NCBI RefSeq assembly: GCF_000149955.1
Contig: NC_031000.1
Location: forward strand, 468,761-532,760
Source of the DNA: Fusarium oxysporum f. sp. lycopersici 4287
Taxonomy: Eukaryota; Ascomycota; Sordariomycetes; Hypocreales; Nectriaceae
Direction: 5' to 3'
DNA: 64,000 bases
Shown: positions 58,902 through 64,000 of the stretch, piece by piece
Numbering within the stretch: position 1 is the stretch's first letter
Layout of the letters: each line of letters starts with the position of its first letter
Notes under the pieces: generated by a model
What the model was told of the DNA's origin: nothing
Seen by the model: only the letters and a program-made list of their open reading frames with translations
The model's database searches: none
Position numbers and translations under genes: made by a program

Positions 58902-59470
58902 CCAGGCAAGAAGCACGGCATGAGTTTGAGCCCCTCCTATCCTTATTCAACCTCTCAGATCTAGACCCCTAGTTCTATATACCAAACTCAATTGTAGTAG
59001 AATTGATTTATTTTACGCTGTATTACAGGGGGTAGCCTTGACTTTTACAGGGGGTAGACTTGAATTTCTGACTGGGCCTTTGTTACACGTCAAGGGTGCG
59101 GCGATACTATATCGCAGCGCGTAAAGTTTTACCTCAGGTTTATTATTATCACCGCAAATAAAAACTATAGCCAAAATTTATATCCCTCTAGAACCGATTT
59201 TATATCATGACGCTTAATTATATAACAGAGCCTGGTTCTTCTAATCCTATATATCCCTTCATCCTTCCCCCTAAGTATCAAATTCTCATATGCCAGACAT
59301 GCCAGTATGCTCACTAGACTGGCTGGCTGGGGTGATCCGGTGAGCTCTATGCAGGTCGGTCAGCTGCTGGGTATCTTGTGAACAATATTGAACAGGACAG
59401 GTACATGCTTTCGGAGATGATCTGCTCCGGAAGACGTGGCTTCGCCTTTGAAGTGGACAAGCGGCCTCGC
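58902..59470. other. Intergenic, no gene recognised
   Basis: About 570 nt, AT-rich at 58960-59240, no supported feature. Confidence 0.4.
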
Positions 59471-59734
59471 TCACCTGCCAAGTTTGGCGCAATCATAACG
59501 CCATTGAGCTGCGTCGGGTTTTTGACCATGATAGTTCAGTTCGACAAGGAAGGTCCTGTGCGACCTAATCCATCTCTTCCTTCCCTTTGCACCTTTTCGA
59601 GCCAGCGAATCCTCTTGGACGAAGCGACGGTTCTTCCAGGTAATCTTGGACAGATCTCCAATAGTCGGATTAGGAGGTAAAGCTGCAACGACTGCCTTTT
59701 CCAACCGCTTGGCAACCGTCTTCGGCTAAGACAA
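59471..59734 (-). pseudogene. hAT transposase N-terminal fragment
   Basis: The minus-strand frame reads TVAKRLEKAVVAALPPNPTI, then GDLSKITWKNRRFVQEDSLA, then GAKGRKRWIRSHRTFLVEL. This resembles the N-terminal BED-like part of fungal hAT proteins, where a GRxSWIxxHG motif precedes a Cys pair. Here the Cys pair is degraded (WRYDCAKLG). No downstream domains follow, so it is a fragment. It is not from the same reading as the hAT gene at 30485-32176, whose 5' end is missing, so a common origin cannot be tested. Confidence 0.5.
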
Positions 59735-60512
59735 TCGTGAGAAGACGGAAGGGGGAGGTGTGGGGCAAGGGGTCAATGTTGCTGGCGGAAAGCCAGCTGG
59801 CGATGGGGAGAGTGGCGAATTCGAAATTTTGCTGATGAAATTCAAAAAAAAGCATATGTAGAAGGGGCTGTTTTGGTGGCGCGACATGGTTGGGAAACAC
59901 GTTCCAGATTGCATACCCGTGGTGGGGCTACGCGTTAGAACACGATAGTAAATACTTAATTTTGGGGCTGACCCACAGCTATTAAAAAGTAGACCTCCAT
60001 CTGCGATTATCTGGTGTAGGGTAGTGGTCCGGGAAGATCTGAATTTTCGCCTCGATAGACGATTGCACGATGCATTTGTCATATATCAATTATTCCAAAT
60101 TACGAAAGGCATGAATTGATTTGATTGAAAGGAAGAATTCGGCAATTTGATTGATTTGATTGGGGTGATTGATTGATTGAGTTGACATATGATGGAATAC
60201 TATTAGTATCCACATCCTAGCCACCAGCACATCGGACCACCTTAGCCACACTGTCTCAACACTTCTTGCAGGCTGAGAGCTGGCGTCGCTAAAGAAGCCA
60301 CTGCAAATATTGAGGAATATAACACGTCAACGTTGTTCGTAGAGGGCGCTGTAGACTCCATTCCTTCTGGTTCAGAGCGTCCAGCTGGATCACGGTCGCG
60401 GAAGAACGCGATCATGGAGTACGTCGGCACTGATCTAATAGGGAAAAAAAAAGCCCAAGGTGGTGAACTAAGCTATATTAAGGTTAGTGTGACGGGAAGG
60501 GTGAGTTGCAAG
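59735..60512. other. Intergenic with a GATT-type tandem tract
   Basis: No gene recognised. At 60108-60182 there is an imperfect tandem array of TTGATT/GATTGATT units. The rest has no supported feature. Confidence 0.45.
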
Positions 60513-60556
60513 GAGCCCCCCCCTCGACGAAAAATATACATAGATACATAAATACT
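60513..60556 (+). mobile_element. LINE 3'-end scrap
   Basis: A C-rich run followed by CGACGAAAAATATACATA and GATACATAAATAC matches the last bases of the LINE at 8641-10397 (GGACGAAAAATATACATAC and ACAT repeats). Only the extreme 3' end is present, consistent with a very short 5'-truncated insertion. Confidence 0.55.
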
Positions 60557-62732
60557 AGGCCCACGCATTCTAGCTGGCAGAAGCCCAATTCTTAAAGCCT
60601 TGAATGTGGCAACCATCATCAGACGTTACCCCTGAATGCTTTCTGTGGAACAACGAGTGAACCAGATGATTCTCGTGATTGGTTCGACTATGGCCCAGTC
60701 TCCAACGTGGAATGCAATCAGGGATATCGGAATGTCATGATGACGATTAACGAGCTGAAATTTGAGACCGATCTTGCGTGGGCCGGGAACATCAACCCCG
60801 GACGTGAGCTGGAACCATCTGCACGGCTACTAGGCCAAGAAAGGGATGAACAGGGATACAGCACAGTATCAATAGGCTACCCTAATCGAGAGGTTTTCTC
60901 CTCCAGTCTGCTATGGAGAAATGTCGATCCTTGAGGCAACTAAACGTTGACCACAAAGGCCGCACGGGCCGTACCGTTCGTTATCGCATCAAAAGCAATC
61001 TGGCGTCCAAGAATGCTGCAACCTTGTTACAATAGCCACAACACCGCAGTTTGGGGGTGCATTTCTGTGATGTAACGAGCGTATTGAGCATGGCCGAAAA
61101 AGCTACGGAGCCACATACAGCACTGGAGATGCACCTCTGCTGATATGGTTGAGACACGTCTGGTCTATTGCTGGTATGAGATACTTAGAGGGACATGAAG
61201 ATAAGGCGCTGGACACAATGACTGAAAGCCGGCATGCAGATGGTGATTTAAACCGAAGTTCAGAGGCTGGACGTCTAAATGATAACAGAAATAGCACGGA
61301 AGTTAGATTAAGATTCTAGTTGGCTTCTGGCCAGGCACGAGGTGAATGAACCCCCTTTGCAATTCGGAAGTATTATGCACCCAGCACTAGAGACGAGAAG
61401 GCAAGCGCACGTCCACAGGTGCTAGGCTTCTTACATGTACAGCGACCAAAAAAAAAAGCGCGCTACCATGGTGCTTGGACCCCCAAAGAATTGAGTTCTC
61501 TGGCGCCAATAGAGTTCCGGGTTGATTCCCGGGCGCCCGCCAACATCATCGCGGATAGTTGCGCTTAGTAGTTGATGGCCCCCTTCTCCAGAATTTTAGG
61601 TTTCTTATGTCCAACCGCAGCGACGAGAATAGCCATGGTCGACATATACGTCCCATTTGCTCCGAGTTTGTTTTCTGGATCTCTTAACAATTCTCTCACC
61701 CCCCACCTATAATTAGAATAAGGACAGCACAGTGCATTTGTACAGCCAAGGCTGCGAAAAATGTTTTTTTGCTGGGGTCCCTGGAATTTTGTGTGAGTTT
61801 CGTGATTGAGGGTAGGGCACGACGCCACACTAAGCACGCCAAGAGACGAACAATTTCGAGCACAAAACGACAAATAATGACGTCGTCTAAGTCATACATG
61901 GTCAAGGCAGAGCCCTGCATTTGGGTGAGGCATGCCATTGCGGGAGGGCATCAGAAAAAAACGTTTGCCAAAGCAACGTGTGGTTGTGGAGTTTCCAAGG
62001 GCAACGCGCGCCATTTGGTCCGCATACTATCACATCATGTTGCATCAACCACCAAAGGAAAGGCGTGAACAGCCTCTGTCATCGGGCAGTAATAGAAAAA
62101 TGATACTTTCATTGGTTCATTGTCTCGCCATCTAGGTTTGAGCCTCTCTGACCTGCGCCGCAAGCTTCAACGGGTAAGTCAGAACGGGTCATAATTCAAG
62201 GGATGAGCTGTATTCCGCATTGGGTCCTTTTTGTCTTGATAAATGGTATTCATTATGAATGGCTGGCTCGCGGCATTGTTGGAGAAATGCAATAGCATGA
62301 TATCCGAAACCCAGGTTTCTCGATTGGCTCAGAATAATTATCTAGAGCAGAAGTTTTGTTTCGCGTTTCTAATCGATGTTCTCTCTACCATCGAGGGGGA
62401 AAAACGATGCTCACTTAGAATCACGTCGTTTTCTATGAATTGAACCTTGGCCAACACACAGACACATACAGACGCGTGTGCACGGGACTTTTTTACTACC
62501 ACGATAGAAACGTCGTCACCTGTCTCGGGACTTTCATTTTCACAACACTCCCCTCTCGCTTGCGCCCCATGTTGGTTCGAAGGCCACGCTGGAACCTTTC
62601 ACGTTTTTCAGAGACACCCCCCCATGCCTCCCTTCTTTGATGCTTCGCACCTCGTTTTACAGAGTAGCAATTCGGTACAAAGCAGGTTGCTGTAATGCCC
62701 AAGATGCAATTATCAATCGACCTTCTGTAATG
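60557..62732. other. Intergenic, no gene recognised
   Basis: About 2.2 kb. Small frames (for example 60707-60934) have no recognisable domain. A T-arm-like hairpin near 61512-61530 was checked as a tRNA and rejected. Confidence 0.4.
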
Positions 62733-63426
62733 NNNNNNNNNNNNNNNNNNNNNNNNNNNNNNNNNNNNNNNNNNNNNNNNNNNNNNNNNNNNNNNNNNNN
62801 NNNNNNNNNNNNNNNNNNNNNNNNNNNNNNNNNNNNNNNNNNNNNNNNNNNNNNNNNNNNNNNNNNNNNNNNNNNNNNNNNNNNNNNNNNNNNNNNNNNN
62901 NNNNNNNNNNNNNNNNNNNNNNNNNNNNNNNNNNNNNNNNNNNNNNNNNNNNNNNNNNNNNNNNNNNNNNNNNNNNNNNNNNNNNNNNNNNNNNNNNNNN
63001 NNNNNNNNNNNNNNNNNNNNNNNNNNNNNNNNNNNNNNNNNNNNNNNNNNNNNNNNNNNNNNNNNNNNNNNNNNNNNNNNNNNNNNNNNNNNNNNNNNNN
63101 NNNNNNNNNNNNNNNNNNNNNNNNNNNNNNNNNNNNNNNNNNNNNNNNNNNNNNNNNNNNNNNNNNNNNNNNNNNNNNNNNNNNNNNNNNNNNNNNNNNN
63201 NNNNNNNNNNNNNNNNNNNNNNNNNNNNNNNNNNNNNNNNNNNNNNNNNNNNNNNNNNNNNNNNNNNNNNNNNNNNNNNNNNNNNNNNNNNNNNNNNNNN
63301 NNNNNNNNNNNNNNNNNNNNNNNNNNNNNNNNNNNNNNNNNNNNNNNNNNNNNNNNNNNNNNNNNNNNNNNNNNNNNNNNNNNNNNNNNNNNNNNNNNNN
63401 NNNNNNNNNNNNNNNNNNNNNNNNNN
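62733..63426. other. Assembly gap (694 N)
   Basis: Largest run of N in the window. Frames crossing it are artefacts. Confidence 0.99.
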
Positions 63427-63757
63427 ACTCGATATTATCAAACCTGGGGGCGCTCAACAACTACTACGCTAAACGCCCACTGTAACCGCTTACCCAATAC
63501 CCATCACAGCGGGCGCAGGCATCCGCTATCCAGCCGGTGGCCGAAGTGCCAGGTCAGACCAGACTTGGCCAGTCTTATCGAATCCTCACGAAATTCGTCA
63601 TCCGCAACTGGGCCTGGGGAGGGCTCAATCGCCTTAACGTCGCTACGTCTCGACCAGGTTTGGTCTACCATTCATCGTACACATCCACACTCACAGCACC
63701 AACACCAGCAGCACCCAGCTACGCTGCGTACCCCTCCGGTACGCGCCAAACTTCATC

Positions 63758-64000
63758 ATGGCTGCCGTTCTTCCATCGGACGACAACGGTTATTTCGCCG
63801 CGTCCGGCCTGCGACGCTCACTTTCTCATTCCAACTTCATCTCTTCGATTTCGTCATATTCCACCACTTCTCACTTGAGCGAGCATTACAAGCCTGCTTC
63901 TAAGACTTCCGCCGAATCCAACTCATCATCTGCTCCCTCGTCTCCCCGTACCGTCCACGCCGACTCGGCCGACCTTTCTTACGCATCTACTCCTGCCACC
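63758..64000 (+). CDS. 5' part of a Ser-rich protein, runs off the window
   Basis: ATG at 63758 (in CATCATGGC) opens a frame that stays open to the window edge (81 codons). It starts MAAVLPSDDNGYFAASGLRR, continues with SLSHSNFISSISSYSTTSHL, and later has SSAPSSPRTVHADSADLSY. The Ser/Pro-rich, GC-rich composition and normal codon use differ from the decayed repeats to the left. It looks like the disordered N-terminus of a conserved fungal regulatory protein (kinase or GTPase regulator would be typical), but I cannot identify it. The 5' flank (63680-63757) is CA-rich, as in many fungal 5' UTRs. Confidence 0.6.
   Translation, partial: MAAVLPSDDNGYFAASGLRRSLSHSNFISSISSYSTTSHLSEHYKPASKTSAESNSSSAPSSPRTVHADSADLSYASTPAT

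Noticed and set aside
61480..61545. tRNA-like T-arm (CCGGGTTGATTCCCGG)
   Set aside because: The sequence 5' of it does not give a complementary acceptor stem or cloverleaf.

Overview
The window is nuclear DNA of a filamentous ascomycete. Several genes have short spliceosomal introns of about 49-75 nt with GT/AG ends and CTAAC- or CTAAT-like branch sites. The recognisable products are typical of such fungi: Zn2Cys6 and ATF-type bZIP regulators, an OPY2-like anchor, an ECL1-like zinc protein, a REG1-like protein with an AreA-GATA-like (DUF1752) domain, and ERG10. Several features recall Eurotiomycetes (Aspergillus/Penicillium relatives), but that is inference. The sequence is a draft assembly with six runs of N (4877-5165, 18692-18855, 22069-22581, 24291-24713, 32177-32422, 62733-63426). 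No prokaryotic, organellar or viral genes were seen.

Layout. 0-8.6 kb: a three-exon ferritin-family gene, a large three-segment membrane protein, and a small secreted But2-like protein. 8.6-11.7 kb: a 5'-truncated Tad-type LINE bounded by a perfect 15-bp target duplication, then a second degraded LINE 3' end. 11.9-16.0 kb: a Zn2Cys6 regulator followed on the same strand by a protein-arginine deiminase (PAD) whose catalytic half is intact but whose ATG lies in another frame. 16-23.5 kb: mostly empty, with a fragment resembling telomere-linked helicases and two gene fragments. 23.5-26.9 kb: copy A of an unknown 1.6-kb repeat, split by a pogo/Fot-type DNA transposon. 27.8-36.9 kb: two ATF-like bZIP paralogues enclosing a broken hAT transposase and a broken REG1-like gene. 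38.6-41.3 kb: an ECL1-like gene and copy B of the 1.6-kb repeat, inverted relative to copy A and without the transposon. 41.7-45.7 kb: a frameshifted bHLH regulator and an OPY2-like gene cut short next to a LINE ORF1 relic. 47.6 and 58.4 kb: two related loci, each with three 17-bp palindromes. 49.5-51 kb: a complete four-exon ERG10 thiolase. 51.9-58.9 kb: a LINE relic, an SDR pseudogene, a full-length pogo element with one internal stop, and a long TA/TAG-rich stretch. 58.7-60.6 kb: transposon scraps. From 63758 a Ser-rich gene runs off the right edge.

Overall this is an accessory, repeat-rich compartment. About six genes look intact (ferritin-like, membrane protein, But2-like, Zn2Cys6 regulator, ERG10, bZIPs), while paralogues of core regulators (REG1, OPY2, bHLH, SDR) are decaying. 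Several lesions are C-to-T or G-to-A changes in CpA/TpG context, as expected from RIP-like mutation. The genes do not form an obvious pathway or biosynthetic cluster. The closest to a functional pair is the Zn2Cys6 regulator and the neighbouring PAD. Splice sites, domains and repeat alignments were worked out by eye.
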